From an uncultured Pseudomonadales bacterium (GTDB lineage: Bacteria; Pseudomonadota; Gammaproteobacteria; Pseudomonadales; Pseudohongiellaceae), in contig CALSUH010000008.1 of the NCBI GenBank assembly GCA_943789485.1, positions 62,001 to 126,000 on the forward strand: DNA of 64,000 nt. Direction: 5' to 3'. The notes under the pieces were generated by a model. It worked only from the letters and a program-made list of their open reading frames with translations. It did not search any database and was not told the origin of the DNA. Positions 36,626-45,950 of the stretch are shown here, in pieces; positions within the stretch are counted from its first letter, which is position 1, and each line of letters begins with the position of its first letter. The translations under genes were made by a program, and so were the position numbers.

Positions 36626-37426
36626 ATGCGTATGAAAGCTAAAAATATTTTGATAACAGGTGCTGCTCGATCAATCGGCCGTGCTTGCGCTGAGCGCTTT
36701 GCGGAAGAGGGTGGCAATATAGCGATTGTAGATATGCTCGAAGAAGTAGGACAAAAAACCGCGTCTGAGATTGCAGAGAAATTTGGTGTTAAAACTGCGT
36801 TCTACAAATGTGATGTTGGAAATAAAACAGAAGTTGATACGACTGTCGATCAGGTGGTTGAGGACTTTGGTCATATCGATGTTTTAGTTTCAAATGCTGG
36901 TATTCAACGTCGCGGTGATTTTCTTGAAGTCACTGAAGAAGTCTTTGACGAAGTTATTCGAACAAACTTAAAGTCAATGTACTTGGTTGGTCAAAAAGTT
37001 GGCAAGCACATGGTTGCAAGAGGGGAAGGCGGCGCCATCGTTAATATGTCTTCTACTAGTGTGCGTATGACAATGCCTGGTATTTCTCCTTATGCGACTT
37101 CGAAAGGAGGCGTTAAGACCTTGACCAATGCGATGGCATTGTCTTTGGCGCCACATGGAATTCGCGTGAATGCGGTCGGCCCCGGTACGATCTTGACCGA
37201 TCTAAGTCGCGATGGATTGTTCAGTGATGCCGAGGCGCGTCGAAAAGTTCTAACTCGTATACCGATGCGTCGTTTGGGCGAAGGGCGGGACGTTGCCGGA
37301 CCAGTACTGTTCCTTGCTAGTGATGATGCAGCGTACATAACCGGCGAAACGATTTACGTGGATGGTGGCCGTTCGGGCTTAAATTACAACGTAGAAATCC
37401 CCGATGACATTCTTGAGAAGGCCTAA
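36626..37426 (+). CDS. Short-chain dehydrogenase/reductase
   Basis: The 266-residue product is a classical SDR. Its cofactor motif is TGAARSIG, VLVSNAGIQRRG serves as the NAG motif, the catalytic serine is in NMSSTSV, and YATSK holds the Tyr/Lys pair. The C-terminal AYITGETIYVDGG is also typical. An Asp after the second strand (IVDMLEE) suggests preference for NAD(H). It is fourth in the hyu operon, 5 bp before the aminotransferase. Reduction or oxidation of an alcohol/carbonyl made by the TPP enzyme is the likely role. Confidence 0.88.
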   Translation: MRMKAKNILITGAARSIGRACAERFAEEGGNIAIVDMLEEVGQKTASEIAEKFGVKTAFYKCDVGNKTEVDTTVDQVVEDFGHIDVLVSNAGIQRRGDFLEVTEEVFDEVIRTNLKSMYLVGQKVGKHMVARGEGGAIVNMSSTSVRMTMPGISPYATSKGGVKTLTNAMALSLAPHGIRVNAVGPGTILTDLSRDGLFSDAEARRKVLTRIPMRRLGEGRDVAGPVLFLASDDAAYITGETIYVDGGRSGLNYNVEIPDDILEKA

Positions 37427-37431
37427 ATGCA

Positions 37432-38352
37432 ATGAGTACAGATAAATTTAAAGATTTAATCGTCTACTTTAATGGCGAATACGTACCCTGGGATCAAGCT
37501 AATATTCATGTGTTCTCACCGGCGGTTAAATATGGCGCTTCGGTGTTTGAAGGTATTCGCGGTTATTGGAATGCTGATAAAGAAAAACTGTTTTTATTCC
37601 GGCTACAAGATCATATGGAGCGTATCGAATTATCGCAGCGGATAATGCGTTTCGATGAAATTGCCCCAGCAGGTCCTTTGTGTGATGCGACGGTTGAACT
37701 AATGCGGCGCAATAAATTCAAAGCGTCAGTGCACATTCGTCCTACGGTTTATCTGGATGAATACGGTGAGTCATCTGCGCGCGGCCCCATTGGTCAATTT
37801 ATTACCGCAATAGAACGCGGCACACCGCAGAAAGTAGAGGATGGTGTACGCGCACAAGTTTCATCCTGGGAGCGAATTTCGGATCGTTCTATGCCTGCGC
37901 GCGCTAAATCAAACGCTAATTACAATAATTCTCGCTATGCTGGCATTCAGTCCAAGATCGATGGTTACGATGCTGCGATTATGTTGAACAGTAGAGGCAA
38001 GATATCTGAAGGCCAAGGTATGTGCGTCTTCATAATTCGTAACGGTGTTGCCATTACGCCATCAGTTACCAGTGATATTCTCGAGAGTATTACGCGTGAT
38101 ACGGTAATTACACTGCTCAAGGAAATGGGAATCGAAGTGCAAGAGCGCGATATGGATCGAAGTGAATTCTATGACGCTTCCGAAGCATTTTTCTGTGGCA
38201 CGGGCTGGGAAGTTACGCCAATTAATGATGTTGATGGATCGCCCATTGGAGCCGGTAAGCCAGGTGAATTAACCAGGAAGCTGCAAAGTGCATATTTTGA
38301 TCTGGTACTTGGTGTTACCGAAGATACACGTGGCTGGTTAACGGAAGTCTAA
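37432..38352 (+). CDS. Class IV aminotransferase (branched-chain type)
   Basis: The 306-residue product is a fold-type IV PLP enzyme close to IlvE: VFSPAVKYGASVFEGIRGYW, the PLP lysine in RAKSNANYNNSRYAG, and LNSRGKISEGQGMCVFII. It moves an amino group between an L-amino acid and 2-oxoglutarate or a similar acceptor. As the last gene of the hyu operon it more likely works in this catabolic route than in valine or leucine synthesis. The substrate may be a beta-branched or omega-amino acid; D-amino-acid and 4-amino-4-deoxychorismate relatives are less likely. A perfect hairpin follows 26 bp after the stop. Confidence 0.85.
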   Translation: MSTDKFKDLIVYFNGEYVPWDQANIHVFSPAVKYGASVFEGIRGYWNADKEKLFLFRLQDHMERIELSQRIMRFDEIAPAGPLCDATVELMRRNKFKASVHIRPTVYLDEYGESSARGPIGQFITAIERGTPQKVEDGVRAQVSSWERISDRSMPARAKSNANYNNSRYAGIQSKIDGYDAAIMLNSRGKISEGQGMCVFIIRNGVAITPSVTSDILESITRDTVITLLKEMGIEVQERDMDRSEFYDASEAFFCGTGWEVTPINDVDGSPIGAGKPGELTRKLQSAYFDLVLGVTEDTRGWLTEV

Positions 38353-38378
38353 CGTTATCGATTTTGTTGGGCTTCCCA

Positions 38379-38412
38379 GCGAGATCACGCAAATGGAATC
38401 GCGTGATCTCGC
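38379..38412 (+). terminator. Hairpin after the hyu operon, terminator without T-run
   Basis: Perfect arms GCGAGATCACGC (38379-38390) and GCGTGATCTCGC (38401-38412) enclose a 10-nt loop, 26 bp after the last stop. No T-run follows, so a rho-assisted end or mRNA 3' protection is as likely as intrinsic termination. Confidence 0.5.
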
Positions 38413-38451
38413 CGTAAGCGCAGCTGATTTCAGATATCGAATGCAGGTGTA

Positions 38452-38475
38452 GTTAAAGTTAAAGTTAAAGTTAAA
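38452..38475. repeat. Short tandem repeat (GTTAAA)x4
   Basis: Four perfect copies of GTTAAA followed by GTA lie in the gap before the AraC-type gene. Such hexamers can change in number by slippage, but this one is about 225 bp from the next start and no promoter spans it. Confidence 0.7.
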
Positions 38476-38700
38476 GTATAACGATTCCCTCTAATCCTAA
38501 AACCTTCCCTCTCTACTGCAATGTTCAATCGTCTCCAGACGAAAAATCACGAATTAGACTTCAAATTTACCAAATTGCTGATAAGTTATGCATTCAGTTG
38601 AAACCGGCGTATCTATTCTGCTCTTGTTTAGTCTGAACACCAGCTTTCTATGAAAGTGGCTAATCGATAACAAATCTAACGTCAGAATTATGGAAGATCG

Positions 38701-39804
38701 ATGCCGATCCTCAATATCGTTTTTCTAAGCCTCGCAGTTTCACAGTTACTTGTGCTGGCGATTTACATCTTCCTGTATCACCGGCGATCAGCCCTTGGAT
38801 TATTATCTGGCGGCTTAGTGCTTACATTGATTTGTGGGCTGCTTGGGGAGGGGCTCAACTTTATAGTCAGCTCTCAAAGTCCTACGGCCTTGATTTACTT
38901 CACTATGGTGCTCAATCGCATTGGGAACGTCTCGATGTTTTTAATCTGGCTCCTGTCTCTAAAACTATTTGATGACAATTTCGACATATCCCAAGTGCGT
39001 GTAAGCATCTGGGTATTGGCGGGAACTTCATTAATTATGCGCTCGATTGGCAGCTATTATGCTCACTACGCCATTGAATTAAGTGTTTTCGCCAACGCTG
39101 TTACTTGGGTTTATTCACAACTCGTCTTACTGGGCTTTTCATTGGCAGCAATTTACGTGGCAATAGAAGGATGGAGGAGCGATCTTGTTATTGAACGCCG
39201 TCTTGAGCGTGTAATCTTCGTCATTTGCGTTGCGACTCTGTTATTGCTGATGGCGGGTAATCGGAGTGTTTGGGTGTTTAATGCGATTGCCGAAGGTGCT
39301 GGATTTCGGGCTACGCCTTTACCGGCAGTCGTGTATTCGATTTACGCCTATTTCGTTACGGTGGCTTTGTTCCTTTGGGTTTTCCGTGTAGTGAATTTAT
39401 CTGTTATCCGCGGTCCAGTCGGACCTGTCCTTGAGAAAGTAAATGATGAGCAGTTTGCACGGGAGAGGGAGCTAAGCATACAAATCAAGGCCGTCATGGA
39501 AGAAGAGAAGCTCTATCACGAATCGAGTCTCACCGTTCCCGCTTTGGCCGACTATGTGACTAGTCAGGAATATCTAGTACGCAGAGCTATCAACAACCAC
39601 ATGGGCTATCGAAACTTCAGCGAATTTCTTAATCACTACCGTATCAGAGAGACAGCGCAGTTATTGGTGGAGACCAAAGAGCCGATTACTAAAATAGGGA
39701 TGGATGTGGGCTACACGTCTCTTTCCTCGTTTTATAAGGCATTCAAAACCATAAATGACGTGACTCCCAAGGAGTATCGCGCACAGCGCAGTCCTAAGAA
39801 CTGA
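38701..39804 (+). CDS. AraC-family regulator with seven-helix membrane sensor
   Basis: The 367-residue product has an N-terminal half of about seven hydrophobic helices (residues 1-240, e.g. LNIVFLSLAVSQLLVLAIYI and VTVALFLWVFRVV). A C-terminal AraC DNA-binding domain follows (TVPALADYVTSQEYLVRRAI, then IGMDVGYTSLSSFYKAFK). Membrane-tethered AraC regulators of this build sense a signal at the inner membrane. It lies just before the long plus-strand run of exported proteins at 40046 and may control it. No recurring operator precedes it. Confidence 0.85.
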   Translation: MPILNIVFLSLAVSQLLVLAIYIFLYHRRSALGLLSGGLVLTLICGLLGEGLNFIVSSQSPTALIYFTMVLNRIGNVSMFLIWLLSLKLFDDNFDISQVRVSIWVLAGTSLIMRSIGSYYAHYAIELSVFANAVTWVYSQLVLLGFSLAAIYVAIEGWRSDLVIERRLERVIFVICVATLLLLMAGNRSVWVFNAIAEGAGFRATPLPAVVYSIYAYFVTVALFLWVFRVVNLSVIRGPVGPVLEKVNDEQFARERELSIQIKAVMEEEKLYHESSLTVPALADYVTSQEYLVRRAINNHMGYRNFSEFLNHYRIRETAQLLVETKEPITKIGMDVGYTSLSSFYKAFKTINDVTPKEYRAQRSPKN

Positions 39805-39971
39805 TTTACCACCCCCCTCTGTGCAGTGTTCCCGAAGTAAGCCCCCCATAGTGCGCAAACCCCATAATTCTTGAATTTTTTAGTTCGAATTTCGAAACAG
39901 AGAAGCTTTACGCAACTTTACTCTTTATCTTCGCAAGCTAGTTACCTAAACAGAGCAAATAGCACGCGCAT

Positions 39972-39987
39972 TTTATACAGTTGAATC
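39972..39987 (+). promoter_or_regulatory. Operator G, weaker copy of the recurring palindrome
   Basis: The core 39972-39987 reads TTTATACAGTTGAATC, differing from the consensus at two positions. It lies 59 bp before the first gene of the exported-oxidase run. No convincing -35 or half-site is present, so it is the least certain copy. Confidence 0.45.
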
Positions 39988-40045
39988 ACAGTCTAGATCC
40001 CTTCTTCGAAAACAACAGCAGGCAGCCAGATAAGCTGAAGGTTCG

Positions 40046-42331
40046 ATGAGGGGGAAAACGTTTTTAAATCAGAGGGTTGGTTTTATGTTCGTTCGCATTC
40101 GCACTATTTTCCATCAGATGGCTCACCGCTGCTTATCGTCTCGAAGCGCAGTGCCATTGTTGTCCGTCGTTTTTATGGTTTTCCTGACGCTGCCGGCCTA
40201 TGCCCAACAGAATCTCAACGCCGGGGTGATCTCCGGAAGCGTGATAAGTGGCCATGGCCCAGAAGCAGGTGTGTGGGTCATAGCTGAAACTGATGACTTA
40301 CCGACGCATTTTACGAAAATTGTTGTGACTGATGATCAAGGCCGATTCTTGTTACCTGAATTGCCTGACGCTCTATTCAAGGTTTGGGTGCGAGGATATG
40401 GTTTGCTGGATTCCGATCCTATGCAATTAAGGATCGGGGCCGAGGATGTGAAGCTTCGAACGTTCACCGCAGAAGATCCCTTGCTTGCAGCCCAGGTCTA
40501 TCCGGCCAACTATTGGTACTCCCTGATGGAAGTTCCCGCTGAAGGTGAGTTTCCTGGTACCGGGCGCGACGGCAACGGCATCGGGGAGATGATGAATAGT
40601 CAGGACCGCTGGCTCGATCTGACCAAGCAAGGTTGTCAGCTGTGTCACCAATTGGGTAATAAAGCTACCCGCACTCTGGATCACCTGAGCCACATTGATT
40701 TCGACTCGAGTGTTGAAGCCTGGCAATACAGAACCGCAATGGGTATCCGTGGTTCATTCATGACACGTTATGCCAATCGCTTTGGTCCCCGGGGTATGGA
40801 AATGTATGCCGACTGGACTGATCGCATTGCATCGGGCGAACTCCCCCCTACACCTCCACGCCCCAGTGGAACCGAACGTAATGTGGTAATTACCCAATGG
40901 GATTGGGGTAATGAGTCTTCCTATATTCATGATGAGATCACCACTGACAAGCGCAATGCTTCACTTAATGCCGGAGGCAAAGTGTATGGCGTCGATGGTG
41001 GGCACGGGGCCCTGTTGGAGCTGGATCCTGATACCCATGAGTGGAAAGAAATAGTAATAGCGGTAAAGGACAATCCTGACAATCCCGCAGTTACGCGATT
41101 TGCCCAACAGTTCGCAGTGCCTTCTGCCTACTATAGTGATGAGGCTTTGTGGCAACGACCTGCCGATCCGCACAATCCTATGTTTGATGAGCTGGGCCGA
41201 GTGTGGATGACTACAAAAGTGCAGGGTAATAAAGTGCCCCAGTGGTGCGAATCGGGTTCCGGCAACAAATTTGCTGAGTATCACCAAACACGTGGCAGCG
41301 AACGACAGGCCTCTTACTACGATCCTGCCTCCGAGGAGTTTGGTCTCATCGCCACTTGTTTCGGTACTCACCATCTGCAGTTCGGCTGGGGTGAAAACCG
41401 CATGCTCTATTTCAGTGGTGGGGGAGACGTGATTGGTTTTATCAATACGCGCACCTGGGATCGAACACAGGACGAGCAACTATCCCAGGGTTGGTGTCCC
41501 ATGGTGGTAGACACTAATGGCGATGGCCGTATTAGCAAGCCGTGGAATCAACCAGTTGGCGCCATGCGAAGCCAAAATGAAGGCGGTGGTGGGGGTCGAC
41601 TCGTTGATGTGGATTTGACACTCGATACCCGCATGAGTCCCGGCAGTTACGGCATCATCGCCGACACACGAGTAGAAGGTGTGGCATGGGGTGTGGGTAC
41701 CGAATTTCCAGGCCGTATATACCGTCTGGATATCGGCGACAATCCACCGGAGACATGCATCACCGAGGTCTATGAATTGCCTGTGGTAGATGGTAAGCCC
41801 ATGGGTTTTGGGCCGCGCGGCATTGACATGGACAGTAATGGAATTATCTGGTCCGCACTGTCTGGTAGCAGTCACATGGCCAGTTTCGATCGCAGCAAAT
41901 GCGATGTGTTAAACGGTCCTAGTGTGATTGACTCTCAGCATTGCCAGCAAGGCTGGACGCTGCATGAAATTCCCGGCCCGAATATGAAAGGCACTGACCG
42001 TAAAGCTGATTTTCACTATTACAACTGGGTAGATATCTTTAACACGCTTGGTTTGGGAGAGAATGTGCCTATCGCGAATGGATCAGGCTCCGACTCACTC
42101 GTAGCGCTGGTGCCGGAAACTGGGGAGTTTATGCATATGCGCGTTCCTTATCCAATGGGGTTTTACTCCCGCGGAATGGATGGGCGCATCGATGATCCTG
42201 ATTCTGGCTGGAAAGGTCGGGGCGTATGGGCTAACTATGGCACCAATTTCAACTGGCACACAGAAGGTGGCAAGGGCACAACCAGTAAGATGGTTAAGTT
42301 TCAGATTAGACCTGACCCCTTGGAAAAATAG
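40046..42331 (+). CDS. Exported c-heme beta-propeller protein with CarboxypepD_reg-like domain
   Basis: The 761-residue product has a long N-terminus with a signal segment (VPLLSVVFMVFLTLPAYAQQ). A carboxypeptidase-regulatory-like beta domain follows (VISGHGPEAGVWVIAETDD, DDQGRFLLPEL), then a c-heme motif CQLCH near residue 198 and a long propeller-like region with many Trp/Gly/Asp turns (FGPRGIDMDSNGIIWSALSG). The propeller part recalls virginiamycin B lyase-type proteins, but no lyase activity is implied. It is a larger relative of the broken gene at 53407. It heads a tight run of seven genes that follow with gaps of at most a few hundred bases. Confidence 0.7.
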   Translation: MRGKTFLNQRVGFMFVRIRTIFHQMAHRCLSSRSAVPLLSVVFMVFLTLPAYAQQNLNAGVISGSVISGHGPEAGVWVIAETDDLPTHFTKIVVTDDQGRFLLPELPDALFKVWVRGYGLLDSDPMQLRIGAEDVKLRTFTAEDPLLAAQVYPANYWYSLMEVPAEGEFPGTGRDGNGIGEMMNSQDRWLDLTKQGCQLCHQLGNKATRTLDHLSHIDFDSSVEAWQYRTAMGIRGSFMTRYANRFGPRGMEMYADWTDRIASGELPPTPPRPSGTERNVVITQWDWGNESSYIHDEITTDKRNASLNAGGKVYGVDGGHGALLELDPDTHEWKEIVIAVKDNPDNPAVTRFAQQFAVPSAYYSDEALWQRPADPHNPMFDELGRVWMTTKVQGNKVPQWCESGSGNKFAEYHQTRGSERQASYYDPASEEFGLIATCFGTHHLQFGWGENRMLYFSGGGDVIGFINTRTWDRTQDEQLSQGWCPMVVDTNGDGRISKPWNQPVGAMRSQNEGGGGGRLVDVDLTLDTRMSPGSYGIIADTRVEGVAWGVGTEFPGRIYRLDIGDNPPETCITEVYELPVVDGKPMGFGPRGIDMDSNGIIWSALSGSSHMASFDRSKCDVLNGPSVIDSQHCQQGWTLHEIPGPNMKGTDRKADFHYYNWVDIFNTLGLGENVPIANGSGSDSLVALVPETGEFMHMRVPYPMGFYSRGMDGRIDDPDSGWKGRGVWANYGTNFNWHTEGGKGTTSKMVKFQIRPDPLEK

Positions 42332-42376
42332 AGAGCAAGATTCTCCATTTTCGAATTTAGTAAAAAGAGGCTAGCA

Positions 42377-43456
42377 GTGACCAATAAGGATAAAAGCAAC
42401 GTGGAAAAAAGCATTAGTCGTCGCACTTTTGTCAGCTCGATGGCCACACTCGCGGCAGCGGCTGGTATGGGCGTGCAGACTGTATTGGCAGCGCAAAATT
42501 CGGCTCCCATGGCTGTAAGCGCTATCAATCACATGACTCTTGCGGTGTCTGACCCCGCGGCATCACTTGCCTGGTATCAAGGCTTGTTTGGGTTGCCTAT
42601 CGTAGCGCGGCAAGGCGGCACAATAGTTCTGCAAGTGGGAGACGGACCACAATTCATCGCTATTGGTGGCAACGCCAGTGACAATCCTCGGATCACTCAT
42701 TATTGCCTAGCTGTGGACAATTTCGATTACAGCGAAGTTGTGAAAATTCTCGCCGACAATGGCGTTGAAGCAGCGAACGCATCTGCTGCAATGCAGTCGC
42801 GAGTAAGAATGCGCGGAGAAGAATTTGGCGGCGCAGTTAACGGCACGCCGGAACTTTATTTTGGCGACCCCGACGGCATCGTCGTGCAATTGCAAGACAC
42901 AAGTTACTGTGGAGGCGCTGGCTTATTGGGTGAAGAATGTCTGCCCATAGCGGAGCCTGCACCTTCGAATGGCCTATTATCAATTCGAGAATTCAACCAC
43001 TTTACTCTATTTGTCTCAGATCAATCTCGCTCAATCCAGTTTTATCAAAGCCTGTTTGGTTTGCCTATTGATACTTACCAGGGTGCTTTGCCAGTGCTAA
43101 GAGTTGGAAGCGGGAAACAATTTCTAGCTCTGTCAGGCCAGCCCACTCGAACGAGTCAGATACATCATGCGTCTCTAGCTGTAGAAAATTTTGATGTTGA
43201 TCGCATATTCTCTTTATTGGAAGACTATGGATTAACGATTCTGGGAGAGGCAGGGGGTGCAAACGGGCCGCTACAAGCCTACGTAACACTGCGTGGCGCA
43301 AACAGGGGAGGTGCGATCGAGGGTACTCCAGAGCTCTATTTTACCGACCCGGACGGCATTCTTGTGCAGCTGCAGGACGTGTCTTACTGTGGTGGAAACG
43401 GTTACTTAGGGAATGAGTGCGGCGCAGTGGAAAACCCCACTGGACGTAACAATTAA
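42377..43456 (+). CDS. Tat-exported double VOC (glyoxalase/dioxygenase-fold) protein
   Basis: The 359-residue product starts at GTG 42377 behind an AGAGG. It carries a twin-arginine signal (SISRRTFVSSMATLAAAAG). Two VOC domains follow: NHMTLAVSDPAASLAWYQGL with TPELYFGDPDGIVVQLQD, and NHFTLFVSDQSRSIQFYQSL with TPELYFTDPDGILVQLQD. The His and Glu positions that hold metal in this fold are present in both halves. VOC members include glyoxalases, epimerases and ring-cleaving dioxygenases, nearly all cytosolic, so export is unusual. Tat export suggests the metal cofactor is loaded before transport. Confidence 0.78.
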   Translation: MTNKDKSNVEKSISRRTFVSSMATLAAAAGMGVQTVLAAQNSAPMAVSAINHMTLAVSDPAASLAWYQGLFGLPIVARQGGTIVLQVGDGPQFIAIGGNASDNPRITHYCLAVDNFDYSEVVKILADNGVEAANASAAMQSRVRMRGEEFGGAVNGTPELYFGDPDGIVVQLQDTSYCGGAGLLGEECLPIAEPAPSNGLLSIREFNHFTLFVSDQSRSIQFYQSLFGLPIDTYQGALPVLRVGSGKQFLALSGQPTRTSQIHHASLAVENFDVDRIFSLLEDYGLTILGEAGGANGPLQAYVTLRGANRGGAIEGTPELYFTDPDGILVQLQDVSYCGGNGYLGNECGAVENPTGRNN

Positions 43457-43493
43457 TTCCTAGATTTGGCAGGAGAATTGACAGGTGCATGAC

Positions 43494-45950
43494 ATGAAAA
43501 GATCGCTTCTACTAGCCGCCAGCATGGTGCTTCCAAATCTGCTCTTCGCTGCAGAATCGGCGAATCAGAGTGTCTCGGCGAGCAACCGTGCATTACTGGA
43601 TCAATACTGCGTCATCTGTCATAACCAGGCGGTGGTCAATTCAGTAGCAACAATCAACGAAGGTCTTCAAACCACGCAATTGAGGAACCTCGGTCTGACT
43701 TTGGACACCGAGGATGTGGCAAATCTGGCGGCAAACCCTGAGGTGTGGGAGAAGGTCATCAAGAAGCTTCGGGTAGGTGTAATGCCCCCTCCCAACTATC
43801 CGCGCCCAGATAAGGTGAGATATGATGGTTTTCGCACCTGGCTCGAGAATGAGCTAGACAGCGTTGCTGCAAGCCGCGTCAATCCAGGGCGCACTCAGGC
43901 ATTTCATCGGCTCAACCAGACGGAGTACAGAAACTCTCTCCGTGACCTGCTTGATCTGGACATTGATGTGTCAGACTTAATTCCGGCAGACGCCCCAGAC
44001 CAATATGGCTTTGATAACAATGCCGAGGTATTGGCTCTTTCGCCTTTGAGCGTGGAGCGCTATGTCAATGCCGCACATAAGGTGGCAGAACTGGCGGTTG
44101 GCGCATCACCACGCGGAGCTTCGATCGAGACTTACGACGTTCCACTAAATGTAATTCAAGGTGATCGAAGCAGTGAAGATTTACCTTTTGGCTCGCGGGG
44201 TGGAGCTGCAATTGAACACCTGTTTCCTGTAGACGGTGAGTACCGCATTACAGTGAAACTGCAGACTAACTATGTAGACTTCGTTCGTGGCTTTGATGAA
44301 GCACACGAGATGGAACTTAGTCTCGACGGCGAGTATCTCCAGACCTACGCATTCGGTGGCGATGCTCCGGGTATACCGGCACCTTACAGTTATGCTGGAA
44401 ATATCCGCGGCAGCGACGATTGGGAAGAATTTATGATGGCCTTCGCTGATGAGGGTTTCGAATTAGTGCTACCGATCAAAGCTGGCCCGCGCGTTATTGG
44501 AGCGACCTTCCCGCGGGAGATGTGGGAAACCGAAGGTGTGCAGCAACCAAGACTATTCGGCTATCAGTTGGCGGTGACAGAATTACCAGATGCTAATCCC
44601 GGCATTGGCAGCATAGAAATAGAAGGACCCTTATCAGTAGAGGGGCCTGGCGATACTCCTAGCCGACAACAAATTTTCAGCTGCCAACCGGCGAGTGCTG
44701 ATGAGGAGCCTGCCTGCGCACGCCAAATACTTAGCTCATTGGCGCGACGCGCCTATCGCCGAGCTGTAGACGAGGACGATGTACAAGGACTGATGGATTT
44801 CTATAACCAAGGCCATGTTGAAGGTGGCTTTGATACTGGTGTTCAGTTCGCATTAGAACGCTTGTTGGTTTCCCCAGACTTTCTATTTCGCATCGAACAG
44901 GATCCTCTTGATGCTGAGCCTGGTTCTATGTACTCGATCACGGATACAGAGCTGGCTTCTCGACTCTCCTTTTTTCTTTGGAGTAGCCTGCCGGACGACG
45001 AGTTGTTAGACCTGGTTGAGCATCGCGCATTAAGGAATCCTGGAGTGCTCGAGGCTCAAGTAAAAAGAATGATGATGGATTCTCGCTCCTCAGGTTTTAT
45101 CGAAAACTTTGTAGGTCAGTGGCTTTACCTGCGCAATCTAGATGGCATATATCCCGATCCAGCTAGTTTCCCTGAATTCGATGAAAATTTGCGTGAAGCT
45201 TTTCAGCGAGAAACAGAGTTGTTCATTGATGATCAAATTCGCTCCGACCGCAGTCTCCGTGAATTGTTGAGCGCAGATTATACCTATGTCAACGAACGTC
45301 TTGCTGAGCATTACGGTATTCCTAAAATTTATGGGAATCGCTATCGAAAGGTGACCCTAGAAGGCGCCGAACGTGGCGGTCTCTTTGGTCACGGCAGTTT
45401 AATGATGGTGACCTCCTATCCCAATCGCACCTCTCCGGTGCTGCGTGGTAAGTTCGTACTCGAAAATTTACTCGGTGGTCCCCCTCCTGAGCCGCCTCCC
45501 AATGTGCCTGCACTGGAAACGAGTAGCGATGGTAAGCAGCTTACTATGCGCGAAGCCATGGCTATGCATCGCGAAAATCTTGCGTGTCGTGTATGTCATG
45601 CGGCAATGGACCCAATAGGTTTTTCACTAGAGAACTACGATGCTGTGGGTAAATGGCGTACTCAATTTGCCGGTCAAGAAATCGACGCATCCGGACTACT
45701 TCCAGATGGCAATACTTTTGATGGCCCTGATGGTTTACGAAGCTTATTGCTCGAAAGGCCTGATGATTTTGTTGGCACCATTACAGAAAAGCTAATGCGA
45801 TTCGCTCTCGGGCGCAGTCTCGAATACTACGATATGCCCGAAGTGCGTGCGATTGTTCGGGCAGCGAGAGAGGACGACTATCGTTGGTCGTCAGTGATTC
45901 TTGGCGTTATTGAAAGCGCCCCATTTCAAATGCGGAGAACTGAGATATGA
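43494..45950 (+). CDS. Exported c-heme protein with DUF1587/1595/1592/1588/1585 domains
   Basis: From MKRSLLLAAS the product has about 818 residues and a signal peptide. The first heme motif is CVICH near residue 43. DUF1587 (FHRLNQTEYRNSLRDLLDLD), DUF1595 (SLARRAYRRAVDEDDVQGLM), DUF1592 (ELASRLSFFLWSSLPDDELL) and DUF1588 (RTSPVLRGKFVLENLLGGPP) follow. The second heme motif CRVCH and the C-terminal DUF1585 (EKLMRFALGRSLEYYDMPEV) come last. This domain set is best known from planctomycetes and acidobacteria; its chemistry is not established. A GTG nine bases earlier (43485) is an alternative start. It overlaps the DUF1552 gene by 4 bp (ATGA). Confidence 0.85.
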   Translation: MKRSLLLAASMVLPNLLFAAESANQSVSASNRALLDQYCVICHNQAVVNSVATINEGLQTTQLRNLGLTLDTEDVANLAANPEVWEKVIKKLRVGVMPPPNYPRPDKVRYDGFRTWLENELDSVAASRVNPGRTQAFHRLNQTEYRNSLRDLLDLDIDVSDLIPADAPDQYGFDNNAEVLALSPLSVERYVNAAHKVAELAVGASPRGASIETYDVPLNVIQGDRSSEDLPFGSRGGAAIEHLFPVDGEYRITVKLQTNYVDFVRGFDEAHEMELSLDGEYLQTYAFGGDAPGIPAPYSYAGNIRGSDDWEEFMMAFADEGFELVLPIKAGPRVIGATFPREMWETEGVQQPRLFGYQLAVTELPDANPGIGSIEIEGPLSVEGPGDTPSRQQIFSCQPASADEEPACARQILSSLARRAYRRAVDEDDVQGLMDFYNQGHVEGGFDTGVQFALERLLVSPDFLFRIEQDPLDAEPGSMYSITDTELASRLSFFLWSSLPDDELLDLVEHRALRNPGVLEAQVKRMMMDSRSSGFIENFVGQWLYLRNLDGIYPDPASFPEFDENLREAFQRETELFIDDQIRSDRSLRELLSADYTYVNERLAEHYGIPKIYGNRYRKVTLEGAERGGLFGHGSLMMVTSYPNRTSPVLRGKFVLENLLGGPPPEPPPNVPALETSSDGKQLTMREAMAMHRENLACRVCHAAMDPIGFSLENYDAVGKWRTQFAGQEIDASGLLPDGNTFDGPDGLRSLLLERPDDFVGTITEKLMRFALGRSLEYYDMPEVRAIVRAAREDDYRWSSVILGVIESAPFQMRRTEI

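Larger units (their letters stand above)
38353..38700. other. 348-bp gap with hairpin and short tandem repeat
   Basis: This gap separates the hyu operon from the AraC-type regulator. It holds a perfect 12-bp hairpin (38379-38412) and a four-unit GTTAAA repeat (38452-38475). No gene or recurring operator was found in it. Confidence 0.6.
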
